Shown here one piece after another: positions 24,546 through 36,612 of a stretch of DNA of 60,000 bases. The stretch is taken from positions 3,102,001 through 3,162,000 of the forward strand of contig NC_088320.1 of the NCBI RefSeq assembly GCF_910592395.1, read 5' to 3'. The first letter of the stretch is position 1, and each line of letters opens with the position of its first letter. Under the pieces are notes generated by a model. The model was given only the letters and a program-made list of their open reading frames with translations. It searched no databases and was not told where the DNA came from. Both the position numbers and the translations under genes were made by a program. The stretch is from Lineus longissimus (Eukaryota > Nemertea > Pilidiophora > Heteronemertea > Lineidae).

Positions 24546-27500
24546 ATGAATCAAAAAGAGCAGCAAGAAAACCTGCATGCCAAGCTGTTCACGGAGCTTG
24601 AGCGGGAGCTAGTGCCTGACACATTCGAGAGAGTCAAGAGCCGGTTGGAGGGTAAACATGGCTTGCCTGCAAGGGATGTTGAACAGGCAAATACACCTTC
24701 CAGACTCTTGCATCTACTAAAGCGGTATGTTTAAAAAATGGCTTTATCTGAAACTGTTGTTTTGACGGTCTTTTTAAAACGCCTGTCCCCTGATCCCTTT
24801 TCAATCACTACTGAATCTGCCGTTTTTTTCAGAGCTGACAAAATACGTGTGGGAGACTATACTCTTCTGAAGGATGTTTTGCGAGATGTGGGAGAGGCGA
24901 ACCTGGTCAGAAACATAGAGGAATGCGAGCGTGAGATCAGGAGCATTGGAGACATCGTCAAACGTAAGTTATGTAATGGCGAACTACCTTCAGTTTTGTA
25001 ACCACCTTTCAGTTTTTTACGCCTCGTACACCACACCTTATCTCGTCTAAACGTTATCTCTAATCATGCTTCAGACGAGCTCTTCCACCCTGTCGTCATC
25101 ACAATAATTTGCATTTCCCCACTTTTCCCGCACTACATGTATTTCCTCCTGTAATGAGTTGGATTTTCCTCGGCGTCATCAAATCATTGCAGAGCCTCCT
25201 TTCCCACCCTGGAGAATCAAAATCCTGAACTCCGGGGCACTTCGTGCCAAGTTCAGGTTCCGAGTCTACGATATTGACAATCCATACTCAATATGATATC
25301 TGAATGATTATCCCTTGGATCTTGGAGATAGGCTATTGTTATTGTCCTTTCTGTAGGTATGTTGCAGGCAGCATAACTCAAACATCTTAAATCTAAATAA
25401 CAAGGGAAAAGAAAAGCATTATAAAAATAAAATATAAAGAAAAAGAAAGAAAAAGAAAAAGAAAAATGTTGTCCACAACCGGATTCGAACTCACGACCTT
25501 TGGATCGAATATCATATTCTGCCATTCCTGACGAGCGCTCTACCAACTGCTCTAAGTTTCTAAGACTACTGCACGTCATGTATTTGTCGAAATCTGATTG
25601 TCTGAAAGTCCCTGTACAAATGAACACTATAGTGCCCCAATGGTTCAGGAAAAAAAAATTTCAGGCGGGACCCTAGCAGATTACGACAAAAATTGCACTT
25701 GTGATCCCTGCAGCGGTACATTTCTCGATTTATACATTTTTTTCATCCTCAACAGCTGTGACCAGGTTGCAAACTGCGTATGACCACACGAAAGGTGAGT
25801 TGCGGACATTAGTCCATGACCAGCTGTTGGAAAATCTCGCGAGAGATACGACAATCTCAGGAGAAGTGAACGAAATGAAATCGATGAGTAGGACGGCAAC
25901 TGATTGGTTGGTTTCTAATGGTTGCATGTACCATGCTGAAGATATGACGTCACCAAAAGAGTTGTTTGAGCAGTTGGAACGCTGGAATGTCATACAGATT
26001 GGGAAATATGATAAATTAAAGCGTCTGTTTATCATGATCGATAGAAAGGATAAAGTGAGAATAATTGAGGAGGCTGAGGATGAGTTGAAGGCCCTCGGTA
26101 AGGGTTCATGGAATTAAGAGGTGTAAGACTAGGTTCCATGGCCTACTGACAGGTCTTGGAGGGAAATCTTGCAAATCAAGTAGGTAGCACAGACTGGTCA
26201 AACCTCAGACGCTGATCAGAAATGCAATGAGAATTCAATTCGGTCATTTGCTTTTCATGCATCTAATGAAAATATTCCTAGACCAGTGATCAATACACGC
26301 CCAAAAACGAGATGGCGTTGAGAACGCAAATACAAAATGTATTCAGACTAGACCTTCAAGGCTTTTACCAAATCAACGATTGTCTTACTGATAGGTGAAT
26401 AGGGTCTTCTTAAAGACGAACTTGTTGACTCACATTTGATTTGGAGGTATCACTTTTTCATTTTTAGATATCGGTGGTCAAACCCATCGTAAGCGAGCAC
26501 CCACAGTTGACGGCAGTAAAAACATCGGGATGAATTTAGGGGGAGAACCGTCCGCCAAAGTGCCAGCAGTAGAAAGCAGTAGAAACCCTTCTCTGGAGTA
26601 TCAAATCGGGAAAACTGAAGAAGGGAAATCGGGCCTGCTGGTCATATTCAACATGTTTACCAAACAACGAGAGGGTACACTCAACGATTCGACCAATTTA
26701 AAGACTCTTTTTGAAACGAAGTTCAACTTTGATGTCCGGGTGCGCAAGAATTTACCGAAGGCGGCGGTTGTCCGAGAAATGGCGTCCATCCGCCATGACA
26801 TCGAGGAGGATAAATATCCGCAGTTGTTCTTAGTAATGCTGAGTCATGGAGACAAGGTAGGGTGCATCCGGGGCGCGGGGCTTCGGGTTCATTTGAATAT
26901 ACAGAGATGGATGTAAAGAGGTTCCGTGAATACGATGATGACCTCTTGTATTGTTAGTAACAGAAGGCTTTTTTTTAATTAGACAAACTATCACCATAGT
27001 TCGTCACCTTCATTGAAGAAAATCAGTGGCAAATGCAGCAGCTGTTCTTAAAGGGAAAATTTAGGCGTGTGATATCATTTTACTGGTAGAGGTGTAACCG
27101 AATGGACGCGGTAAATTCGGAGTTTTATCCCCCTTTCGTATGAGCGACTATAGATCGACAACTATAAATCGGGTACAATAAATATTCTTCATGTTTGTTT
27201 CAGGAAGGCATCTACACCTGCTGCAAGCCAGGGGACGACTTCGATAAGTGTAAAGATGAACAGATAACAATGGCGGAGATCCTCGACAACTTTACCTGCG
27301 AAAAGTCCAAGCAATTAATTGGTAAGCAACGCCCTGATAGCATTGCACAACGTAAGATTTTGTAAATATGTTTCACCTGCATTTAACATTCCTAAGAAAT
27401 AGACTACATGTACATGTATATATATTCATAAGGCCTGTGCCCAGACTTTTACCAAAACTATGTCGTTTTACGTCTTCTTTCTGCCAACACATGGCTCCAA

Positions 27501-28533
27501 CCTCTACGATGTAAACTCCGGATCAAAAGCAAATTCTGGCACATGCGTGCTCGTCCGGCCTCAGGGTTGCGTTTTGTCGCAAAATGTTCACCCACAAACT
27601 CGAATAACGGTCATCAGGGTGGTTTACACGGGCACGAATGTGATCATTCTGGTCAGGTCTGGTTGGATGTACATACTTAGGTCAGTACGAGACTTACGTC
27701 TTTCATGACGTCGAGAGCAATGTGATCTGATCTGGTCTGGTTTGGTATCGTCCCGTGTAAACGGCCCAATTGTGCACGACGTTGGTTAACATTCGGTGTT
27801 ATTGCAGCCCCTTTTCCAATTCTAGGTATGCCTAAAGTGTTTCTAATTCAGGCCTGTCGTGGCAACGATTACCAGGAGAGCGCAATGCCAGACAAGCCTG
27901 GACAACAAGAAGAGAAGGCAGACATTGATACCGCGCTCACCAAGCTGTATACTCCAGTGGATTCAGACTTTCTCGTCGCTTATTCTCAAACTGAAGGTAG
28001 GCCAAGCTTCCGGTGCACTGAAAACGTAACTTTCTCAAATGTTTGTCAGATGGTCACCTTTCTGTTTAAGATTGGTCAACTGCTGGCACGGTGACCAAAC
28101 TCCTTGGTTAGGTTACGAACTTCCCAGTCAACTAGCCAGAAAAAAAAGGTTTATTGGTAACATGAAAAAAAACTTACTGCGAAAAGATTTGGGGGTTACT
28201 TATTTGTGTCATCAAAAAAAACCTCTGAGGTTTTTCAAAAGTTCCAAAACCTTTAGTTATAAGATAGTACATGTATTTTCTTGGTTTACTTTACATGTCA
28301 TTTTCATTTCAACAGGATACGTTTCCTTCCGGAATGCGGAAAAGGGTTCCTGGTTTATACAAACTATCTGTGACGTATTCGAACAGAACTACCGCTATCA
28401 TCACGTGCTGGACATGCTGACCATGGTCAACAGGGAGGTTTCTAAGAAACGAACCAAAACGGACCTCGGAAAAAATGTGGGGCAGATATCGTGTCAGGTG
28501 TCGACACTGAGAAGCAACTTGTTTCTTGGTTGA
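24546..28533 (+). CDS. Death-effector-domain caspase (caspase-8/10-like)
   Basis: This is a cysteine protease of the apoptotic or immune signalling type that cuts after Asp. Coding exons: 24546-24724, 24833-24963, 25756-26097, 26468-26856, 27204-27321, 27826-27996 and 28316-28533. All have GT-AG borders and matching phases, and total 515 residues. Residues 10-100 and about 145-215 look like two death-effector domains. The second has the pattern LFEQLERWNVIQIGKYDKL...IDRKDK, with Lys where RxDL is usual. The catalytic domain spans about 260-515: LLVIFNMFTKQREGTLND, catalytic His344 in LSHGDK, Cys397 in IQACRG, and the small subunit GYVSFRNAEKGSWFIQ with S1-pocket Arg449. The large/small linker is short; the cleavage Asp probably lies in EEKADIDTA. 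Length and layout fit an initiator caspase recruited through an adaptor such as FADD. It faces an SLC22 gene tail to tail. Exact orthology to caspase-8 or -10 is not resolved. Confidence 0.93.
25412..25561 (-). mobile_element. tRNA-derived SINE in caspase intron 2
   Basis: Read on the minus strand, it starts with a tRNA-like head. Box A-like AGAGCAGTTGGTAGAGCGC (about 25533-25554) is followed by box B-like GAGTTCGAATCC (25481-25492), with tRNA-like spacing. It ends in a (CTTTTT)n tail over 25434-25466. This layout is typical of a SINE. It lies antisense in the caspase intron. It is not a functional tRNA, because the acceptor stem does not pair well. Confidence 0.7.
27622..27762. mobile_element. 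Miniature inverted-repeat element in caspase intron 5
   Basis: The ends GGTTTACACGGGCACGA and (reversed) GTTTACACGGGACGA form a terminal inverted repeat of about 15 bp around 141 bp. There is no coding capacity. The GTTTACACGGG end is similar in style to, but not the same as, the ACACGAGGA ends of the 0.4-kb elements elsewhere in the window. Confidence 0.7.
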
Positions 28534-29104
28534 AACCCGAGCATGTGTTTTAAAGTTCACCGCAGGCTAGATGAGCTCTGATTGGTGAACCTGACAGGAG
28601 GTATTTTAAAATGCTCTTGTTAGAGGAAGGAAGTGAGACATTACTCAAGATTCTCTTCTCTCTCAAGCGCAAATGACCATTGTATTGATTCACTCGCCAC
28701 GATTAGTTTTCCTGTTGGTTCGATTTACCACTGTGGTGAGTCTCCCGACAATTTTCATTCACGTTTGAGAAAGAAGACATTTGACCATATTTTTACCCAA
28801 GGATAACTTTTAAGTAGCATAATTGGTATACACGAGTGAGCTTTACGAATCCATTCATGCGCATTTCTGTACTTTTTTAGTAACTGTCAATTTGACGTTG
28901 ACAATATTTTTATTCCGTTAATGTATTCTATGTGCCATATCAACGTTGTTTCTATTTTTCGGCAGATACAGAAAGCGAACGGGACGAAGTTGCCGTCTGA
29001 TTATAAGGCTTGTGATTTACTTAACTTAAGGGACTTACAGTACTAAAGTCCGATCCATTCTCCAATACAGGCAAGTTCTTCGTGTCATTCGTGAAACTGA
29101 AAGC

Positions 29105-29288
29105 AATAAAGTTATTATCGCATTGATAGCTCATTTTGCATCTAGCCTGGTACTGTACATGTATTATTGTTACGTCAACATTCCTTTTGCTAATGTATGC
29201 TGTTAAGTTGATCTGAGATTATAATTCAGTTCACTTTTCAACCTAATATTAGTGCATTTACGTGTTTGTCTGGTTATGATAGAATAAA
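29105..29288 (+). terminator. Candidate caspase polyadenylation signals
   Basis: AATAAA occurs at 29105-29110 and again at 29283-29288, about 570 and 750 bp after the caspase stop codon and before the facing SLC22 gene. Either could end the transcript; the choice cannot be made from sequence alone. Confidence 0.45.
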
Positions 29289-29620
29289 GCTATGTTGAAC
29301 TCAATACGAATTTTCTTCCTCACTTAGATCATAAACATATAAACTTGGTGGTTTTGAACAAATAAACTCCAATATCGAGTTGTTCCTCAGTTACTAATCT
29401 TGTTTTTAATTAAGGCATATGTAAAAAGTGTTGCACGATAAATAAGTTACATATACGTCCAGAGAGATCTTTTTCCTATTACTGTTTTCTGTTTTGCAAC
29501 ACGATGTATTAGTTAAAAGCATGTAGATTTAACGATTCGAGAATCAACCCCATTCGCTGAATCCTCAGTCAGTGGAAGGTCTTCTTTAAGATTTGCATGG
29601 ACGTCATTTTGTGGGTTTTT

Positions 29621-32600
29621 TTACTCCTCTTCGGTTTTTTTCTCGGCCATTCTTTCAACCTCTTCCATCGTCTGCGGCATGGACGCGTTACCTGTTTCTG
29701 GTAGAGAGATGAAGAGGAGGGAAGTGAGGATGGAGAGAACTCCAAATATCACTCCCACCAACCAGCTGTAGTAACGACTCTGAAATCAAGATGTATATGA
29801 GAAATGAAGCCTTGTGCCGTTTGGATTCATTGAGGCAATGACAAGCTTTAGATTCCAAGGAAAGATACTTAACTCGAGTTTTTGCAGGTACAAATTTGGT
29901 ATTAAGACATCAAATACAGACAAAGAGGTATGCAATTCGATTCTAAATTCAATTCGATTCGATTCTATATAAATGCATCATTGGTCATCCTGAGCTATGC
30001 ACATTGTGCACAAACTTACCAAATATACTGAGAACGGTGCGAGAACAGCACCAACGCGAGAGACTGCTGACGCAAGACCCATCGCCCGATTCCTGCAGCA
30101 TGAGATAATTAGTATTAGATACAAATGTATAAATCGACAAGCTCATCTCTCTGCAAAAGAGTAAATGCGAGTTCATTTCGTCAGCCTCGGTGAACCAGGG
30201 AGTGCGCCTCCTGGAGGGCGTACGAAGAACTAAGAACGAGACATGGTCCGATGGGCTATCGAAAGAGGAGGGAGATGAAAGTGCGATCGAATACTAATCA
30301 ACCAGCTGCTGTTTGGCGCCATCTCGAGAGTAATTTTGAAATGCAGCACTGATGCGGGAGTGGGAGACCAGAGGAGCAGCTTTATTCGGTCGCCTGCCCT
30401 CTGTGTTGACCACGTGAAAGTGAAAGTGGGGGAGGGCGTGGAATTACATGCAGGCCTTCAAATGAATTTGATTTTTAATTTCAACCAAATGCTTCCACAA
30501 AAGGATTAATCCACACTCACCTTACCCTTGTCGGGAATAGTTCTCCTGTATAGAGATAGATGCCACTGAATGCGGATGAAATGCAGTACTTCCCTATCGT
30601 GTTGAGAGCTATAATCAAACCAGTCAAGTCGATCCCAGAGGCTGGAAATGAAAGGGCTAGACATGTATATTACCACCTTCACGTTAACATAACTTATACG
30701 AATATGCAGTTTTGACATTCGCAGCCGTATTTTGGAATAGCCTCCCTGTAGAAATGCGATATTAGCACGATATGTCCTGTTTTAAAAGGCCGGTGAAAAG
30801 TTATCTTTTCCCCGGAGTATTTCAATCATTTGTGTTAAATCGCCCTTGAATGGGAAATCTTTCTTTTGAAAAGGGCGCTTTATCAATTAGTTATTCGCAT
30901 TACACTTCATAGGCCCTATAATCATTCAAACATTGAACGCCCGAAAACAGCAGAAGATTCTCATTCTAAAACTGGGACACCATTGGAACCATTGAGCCAG
31001 CTCCCGTCTAGTTTCTCTCAGATGAAACAAAAACATCACAAGCTTACTTTAAGGAGGACGGAGTTTTTGCATATTACTGTGGCGCATTTCGGACTGACTG
31101 GAACAGGGCATATTTACTTACCCGTTTTATCGGGGACAAACCCGGTGAAAAAGAGACTAACACCAGCAGTGATGTAGAAGACCATGAGTGGAATCCGACG
31201 CCCAAACCTGAAATGAAGGAGTTATTTTGCGCGATCAAAGTCCAAGGTCTATGCCTCTCTGTCTAAAAACCCTTGAACAATCATTTAACAATAAGATATG
31301 ACGTTCTCTGGGAGGACAAATTACTTTTACATCGGCTGTAACAGAACTAGGATACCACTTACCTTCGTAATATGTATATGCAACTAGAGTACGCAGGCAA
31401 CTCCACCAGTATACTGAGAGCGTAGTTGACAAACCGGTTCCCTGGGAAGGATGCAGTGCTGAGTGTTAGTCCGTAAAAGATAAACACGTTCATAAACCTG
31501 GAAAGAAGTCCCAGTAAGTTTCCTTTTAAATTTCACTCGGCAACTTTAAAGAATAAAGGTCAGTTCGATTGATGAATTTTTGAACGTGTCTTCTTCCTAG
31601 AAATCGATCATTTTTCGTTACATCGCTATAGTAATGAGTCATCTTTGGGTTCCAGTTGGCCGCTATACATTACGTTATTTTGCCGCTTACAGTTTTGTAC
31701 CTCGCAGTTAAAAGAATTCAGGCCGAGCTCAATACTCGGTCTATTGTCTTCCAACAAAGCCCACTCGCACCTGCGCCTGAACTCCTATTGTTCCACAGTC
31801 CTATCAAAGGGTTATCAGGGCAAATCTCTATGACATCGACCTCCACGAAACAGCTTACATTGGGGTTGACGATAGGCCTATGTGTCGGCAAGCGCAAAGA
31901 AACGTAATGTTGTAGAATTATGGCCTTGGCGCACGATTTGGAAATGTTTATTTGGTATAAAGCTGATACAGAAATGACAATAAGATACATCAATGATATG
32001 TCTGCATGATGCCTTCGAGTCAATTAACTGAAGAAGGCGGCTCGGCCAAGCCTTTTCCACATCGAAGATATTAATATTTATATGCCTTTCCGGCATTTTC
32101 ACTTACCAAGCAACACATATCATAATGGTAAACATCCGAAGTTTCGTATTCTGGAAAATGACCTTTATCCCAATCTCGTCTTCCGACTGCTCTGCCTTGC
32201 AACATGGCAACAATTCCTTCAATTGCTCAGCAACTGAAAGCTCTTCTCCCTCTCCAGTTTCGGCTTCTAGTTTTTTTATTATCTCCGGCGGAGCAGCCAC
32301 TTTGTTGAACTTTGCCACCCGGCCGAAGACACGCGCTGCCTCCTTGCCGCGCTTCTTTGCCAGCAACCAGGGGATTGTCTCGTGAAAGATCCTACAATCA
32401 GAGGAGGACTAATAACATTTATTATCAAGAGCTTTCGAACAAAATGGTCACGTACACAAGTTTTGATAACAATTTTACATTTCGCAACAGACATACCACT
32501 AACAAAGCCTAGCCAAGATAGGATGTCCAAGGAACTGAAGAACTATGCGCTGCTGAAAACCCTCAAGGCATTCTACGTTTCCCAGAAAAAAAATGTGACA

Positions 32601-34853
32601 TTTTTGCCCACCGTAATTCCTTTAAAGGTTTTTTAAAAGCTCAGAATTTTTTAGATAATTGTAGTAAGTTACATGTATTCTTACCAAAATCCAGCGATGT
32701 TGGCTATCAATGGTGCGTTCATGGCCATTTGAAAGTAACGCCAATCCTTGATGTAATATGCCAGCAAGGTCATGGACAGTTGTCCTAACAACCCCACTAT
32801 CCATATCAAGTTAGTGCCAAAAGACCTTTGGGCTACAGGGAAGATTTCAGTGACTAAGACATAGGAAGACAGACCGATGCCCTGTGGAAAGAGAGGTAAC
32901 AACTTTATTCAATCCATTTCAATGGATATCACCATGAATTATATCACCTAAGGTATCCCAAAGTAAAGGCCATAGTCCCTACTGCACCCGCAGTGTAGGC
33001 TAAGGTACCACTAAGTCCATTTTGGTCACGTTGATGAACGAGATTATTTCAAAGATGGCGTAGCAGCATTATTTCGGTGACCTTTCTTTGTGCGTAACAA
33101 GAGATGATACAAATAAGGGAATCCGAGCTTGCCTTTCTTGTCGTTTTGGCAGGTAGAATAGACCGCATAGAGTTTCCTTTCTTACTCACCGTGAGTAGAG
33201 CCCCTGCTATCACCCTCATAGCCGAGTACCAGTAAACATTGGGAGTGAAACCCGTCCCGACCCCGAAAACGCAAAGCAGTAGTGTTGTAACCAGTACTGT
33301 TTTCTTCCTGCCGAAAAGGTCAGAGATCGTGGCGAAGATGAGAGACCCAAACAGCAAACCTACGGCGTTGAGTGACTGGGAGAAGTCACTCACGAAATCA
33401 CGGTCACACACTAAATCCCACTGAAATACAATTTTGATTAAGTTAGACTTCGTATACATGTACAGTTGACAACAGTGTGGTAGAGAGGACTTATAGGAAT
33501 ACGGTACGTGTACTAAGTCGTGCTATATCGTAACTAAACATTCCCAATTATATCAAACCGGAAAGCCTAAGATCCTACAATGTGTGAATTAGAAACTAGA
33601 GGTGCTTGTGACGGCTATGAAACAACAGATTAAGTTCCTCACTCTTAAAAATAAAGGTTTTTGAGCTTTTGAAGAGCCTGTTGGTTTTTTCAGCCAACAC
33701 AAATGTGCACCCCCTGGAGGTTTCCAACCTTGCTTGATACCTGACATCCTGAAGAAATCAGAGGTTAGTGCTCGCTGTTTGTGGACAGGGCCGAAGAAGG
33801 GGACAACAACCCCTGATTTCCTCAGGATGGATACCTGAGTGACTATGGTCCACCATCCATCGGCTTGGTAGGTCCACCCATCCGTGCAGGGGACTGTTCG
33901 ATTCCTGTCCAGGGAGTCATACATGAGGCAATTGTCCGGTATGAAGACCCCATCTATGTATTCTCCAGGTAGTGTCTCGGTCAGAGTAGCATTTGCTGGG
34001 ATGGTGCAGTGGTGGGGCGGAATCCAGCCTGAAGGCGATAACCCGCAAACAGGTTAATGAATCTTCCTGAGCAATAGAAGTACATGGGAGACTAACTGTC
34101 TCTCGTGAAGTTAGTGAGTTAACATTAGGGGGGCTTATTCTGAATATAGATTGTATAGTACCCCCAGGTATATGGCACGGCTTAACCCGCCGGCCATGGC
34201 CCAGTGGTTGGCGCGTTGGCCCCAGAGTGGAAGTTAAGCAACGTTGAGCGCGGTCAACCTTTGGATCGGTGACCGGCGCGTATAAAACATCTTGAAGCGC
34301 AAAGTAGGATCGCGGACGATCCATCTCTGTCCGAAGCGGGGAATGATGTATAGTACCCCCAGGTATATGGCACGGCCTAACCCGCCGGCCATGAGGGAAT
34401 TCCTTTATGGCCCAGTGGTTAGCGCGTTGGCCTCAGAGTGGAAGTTAAGCAACGTTGAGCGCGGTCAACCTTTGGATCGGTGACCGGCGCGTATAATATA
34501 TAGATCTATAATTAATAAACCCGCCATCCCCAGCACCAACTCAACAAAAGAAATATATTTTAAAGTGGGCCTTCAGCCCTAAAAGGAAAAGGGTAGTGCG
34601 CAAAAGTGGTGCATTTTAACCTTTGTTATGGACAAGAGCCCTGCATTATATACGCTGCGTGAAATGCCCATTTGGAGACAAGCCTAACAGATTCACAACA
34701 CTTACCTATAAATACAGTACTGACGAATGTCATTGATGCGAAGAACTTAAAAAGGATTCCGCCCACGAGAACTTGAATGATCTGAAGACGCCCGTAAGGT
34801 TTCAAGTGGCGAAGTATCATGTCGATGTCCATTCCAGAAGTTTCAGGAGTCAT
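29621..34853 (-). CDS. SLC22-family organic ion transporter
   Basis: This is a plasma-membrane transporter of the major facilitator superfamily; relatives move organic cations, carnitine or organic anions. Ten minus-strand coding exons: 34853-34706, 34028-33835, 33420-33190, 32881-32685, 32391-32107, 31497-31363, 31207-31122, 30641-30521, 30092-30020 and 29779-29621. All phases agree and the product has 542 residues, a normal family length. Visible signatures are a first helix at 25-49, a large extracellular loop (about 50-118) with N-glycosylation sites NAT (62) and NRT (92) and four Cys, the family motif QWDLVC, and MFS motif A SDLFGRKKT at 147-155. Further on are DWRYFQMAM, the central cytoplasmic loop around PWLLAKKRGKEA, GELFPTRVRNRAMG and the terminal SLPETGNASMPQTMEE. 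The donor of exon 8 is GTGAGT, not the overlapping GTAAGG, because only that keeps PTRVRN in frame. Substrate specificity cannot be read from sequence. Confidence 0.95.
30714..30815 (+). mobile_element. Non-LTR retrotransposon relic (reverse transcriptase C-end)
   Basis: The plus strand reads FAAVFWNSLPVEMRY, a stop, then HDMSCFKRPVKSYLF. This matches the well-known ending of many animal LINE reverse-transcriptase ORFs (F..A...WNSLP..IR......FK..LK..L). It is interrupted by a TAG and only about 35 codons remain, so it is dead. It sits in SLC22 intron 7, antisense to that gene. Confidence 0.65.
34157..34284 (+). repeat. tRNA-like/5S rRNA-like chimeric repeat, copy 1
   Basis: A tRNA-Ser/Leu-like box A segment (GGCCCAGTGGTTGGCGCGTT) is followed by a block resembling the 3' half of 5S rRNA. 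That block has GAAGTTAAGCAACGTTGAGC, then CTTTGGATCGGTGACC; 5S normally reads GAAGCTAAGC...ACTTGGATGGGTGACC. The 5' half of 5S is absent. This looks like a SINE or degenerate RNA-derived unit in SLC22 intron 1, not a working 5S gene. A second copy follows about 200 bp to the right. Confidence 0.65.
34352..34495 (+). repeat. tRNA-like/5S rRNA-like chimeric repeat, copy 2
   Basis: It repeats copy 1 nearly exactly from AGTACCCCCAGGTATATGGC to GTGACCGGCGCGTATAA. It carries a 17-bp insertion (ATGAGGGAATTCCTTTA region) before the tRNA-like part. The box A segment GGCCCAGTGGTTAGCGCGTT is closer to a real tRNA than in copy 1. The same orientation and a spacing of about 200 bp point to tandem duplication. 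Confidence 0.65.
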
Positions 34854-35597
34854 TTTTCTTCACTTATCGGACGTTTCGCCAACACTTGAAATTAAAAACA
34901 CAAAAGGAATAATTTAAGGTTCCCCCTTCTCTGACTTTATTCCTGTATTAATGTCAGGTGAGGAAATGGGGAAACGATTCGTCAAAATGCATACCGCAGA
35001 GTATTTCGTATTTATCACCAGCTGATGGACATATGCAGTGAATGATTATTATGGGAACGCCGTCCTTTCTCAGTTGCTCAGAAAAAAATAGCAGTGCATG
35101 CTCTGGCGCCATGCCAGAGTGCAGTTATCATGCATATGTATTCATTGAAATTTGCTATTCATATGTAGATATATCGTCTCGAACTTTTGATATAAATATT
35201 CAGTGGGTGTAAGTATAATGAGGCAATTTTTTTTTAAAGTAAGTTCATGATCAATTTTTGAACTAACTGAGCAGACATAGTCTGGCGGTGGGTGTTTAAC
35301 GAAATGGTGGTCACCGGTGTAATGTTGTTGGGTATTTTCGTTTCTGAGTGTTCCCACATTGTTTGGGAGAGATAAAAGGTAGACTGCCACGTTCCCTCTG
35401 TTTCCCCCTCTTGAAAAGTCATGATCTCCCCAGCTGATTGTTTGGGAAACACCGGACTTAAAATAAGGAACACCCAAAACCGAAACAGGCCATTGAGTAG
35501 CACAGGCCCTGGTCAATGTATGATAATTATCGTAACTTACCAGCAATATATTACCGGCAGAATTGATCTTCTGTACCAACAGAACTGGCTTCTATAT

Positions 35598-35717
35598 TGG
35601 GTGATATGAATAAAGACTAGTAAATGATTTTACTTCAGTTTTGTACAGAAAGGCCTAGTGTAAATGTACATGGGGTTTTCAGTAAAAGCAATTGCTAGTT
35701 TTTATTCATATCACCCA
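35598..35717. mobile_element. 120-bp hairpin (MITE-like) element
   Basis: TGGGTGATATGAATAAA at 35598-35614 is the exact reverse complement of 35701-35717. Similarity continues inward (ACTAG...TTTTACT), so nearly the whole unit can fold. It looks like a miniature foldback element; the target-site duplication is not clear. Confidence 0.8.
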
Positions 35718-35992
35718 TTAACTCGTCTCTACTGTCACAGCTGACTGCAAGAGCAGGCTGAACTCATCAGCAGCATTGCTCTCCTGATCAAATATTTTTT
35801 ATAAACTCCACCCCACTGTCAATAGCTTATGGCAATGGTAGCAAGCCTATTGATTCCATTTGAAGATAAAAATCGTCTGTTGATTGGTATGGTGCAACGA
35901 TAGCAATCCCTAGTATGATGTATAGATCACCGTGTGAGATTGACATCCCCTCTGGCAATGCATATTTACAAGCTGTGCTTTCACAATATAGG

Positions 35993-36411
35993 CCTTTTTA
36001 CACGAGGACAGTTGGAACCGTCTTCAAGCCAGCTCGAGGCGGGTCAACACAATTTTTACCGTGTAGAATGAAATTAGAACCGTCTCCAAGTGACCTGACC
36101 CGAGGCGCGTTTGCACTGCAGTCTCGAGTCACTTGAGGCCAGATAAAGCCAGTTCAAGACGCTTAATTCTCTGTGTAGAACAGATCTGGCCTGATCTGGC
36201 CTCGAGAATTGTACTATAATTAGGTATTAGATGAATGAAAAGATGAGTCACCTGCACCACCTAACGAGGGGGAAGTGATTTAAATGGCCTAAACTGCCGA
36301 AGTAGGTCGATTCAATCCGTCTCCGTGTTGACAGCACAAAGCCAGTTACAGGTGATCTGGCTTCAAGTGGCTCGAGGTGAGGAGGGTTAGATCCCTCCTC
36401 GTGTAAAAGCA
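35993..36411. mobile_element. Foldback/MITE-like element, copy 2
   Basis: This is the second copy of the element at 13665-14076, in the same orientation and strongly similar along its length. The ends read CCTTTTTACACGAGGACAG and, reversed, TTGCTTTTACACGAGGAGGG, a clearer terminal inverted repeat than in copy 1. Two copies 22 kb apart show a dispersed family. Confidence 0.85.
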
Positions 36412-36419
36412 ACTATTGG

Positions 36420-36612
36420 AACTATGAACATAGCATCTAATATGAAACATTGAATGAACAATTATCGAGTAAACATTGCATAAAGAAATGTAACATTGCA
36501 TCAAATATAAACACACATTGAATGGAAATTTTAACATTGCATAAAAAAGTGTAACATTGCATCAAAAATGAAACGATGAATGAACAAAAATCAATATTGC
36601 ATGAAAAATATT
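36420..36612 (+). repeat. Degenerate ATTGCAT-type tandem repeat
   Basis: About ten variants of (A)ACATTGCATMAA and ACATTGAATGAA are spaced 15-40 bp apart, with larger-scale repetition of about 115 bp. AT-rich and non-coding. Confidence 0.7.

Noticed and set aside
25481-25554. Functional tRNA gene
   Set aside because: Box A and B are present, but the acceptor and anticodon stems do not pair and a simple-repeat tail follows. It fits a SINE better.
25253-25627. 124-codon minus-strand frame in a caspase intron
   Set aside because: It reads through the tRNA-derived SINE and its (CTTTTT)n tail, so the Phe/Ser-rich part is repeat sequence.
34230-34280. Functional 5S rRNA gene
   Set aside because: Only the 3' half resembles 5S. 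The 5' half is replaced by tRNA-like sequence and a terminator T-run is missing.
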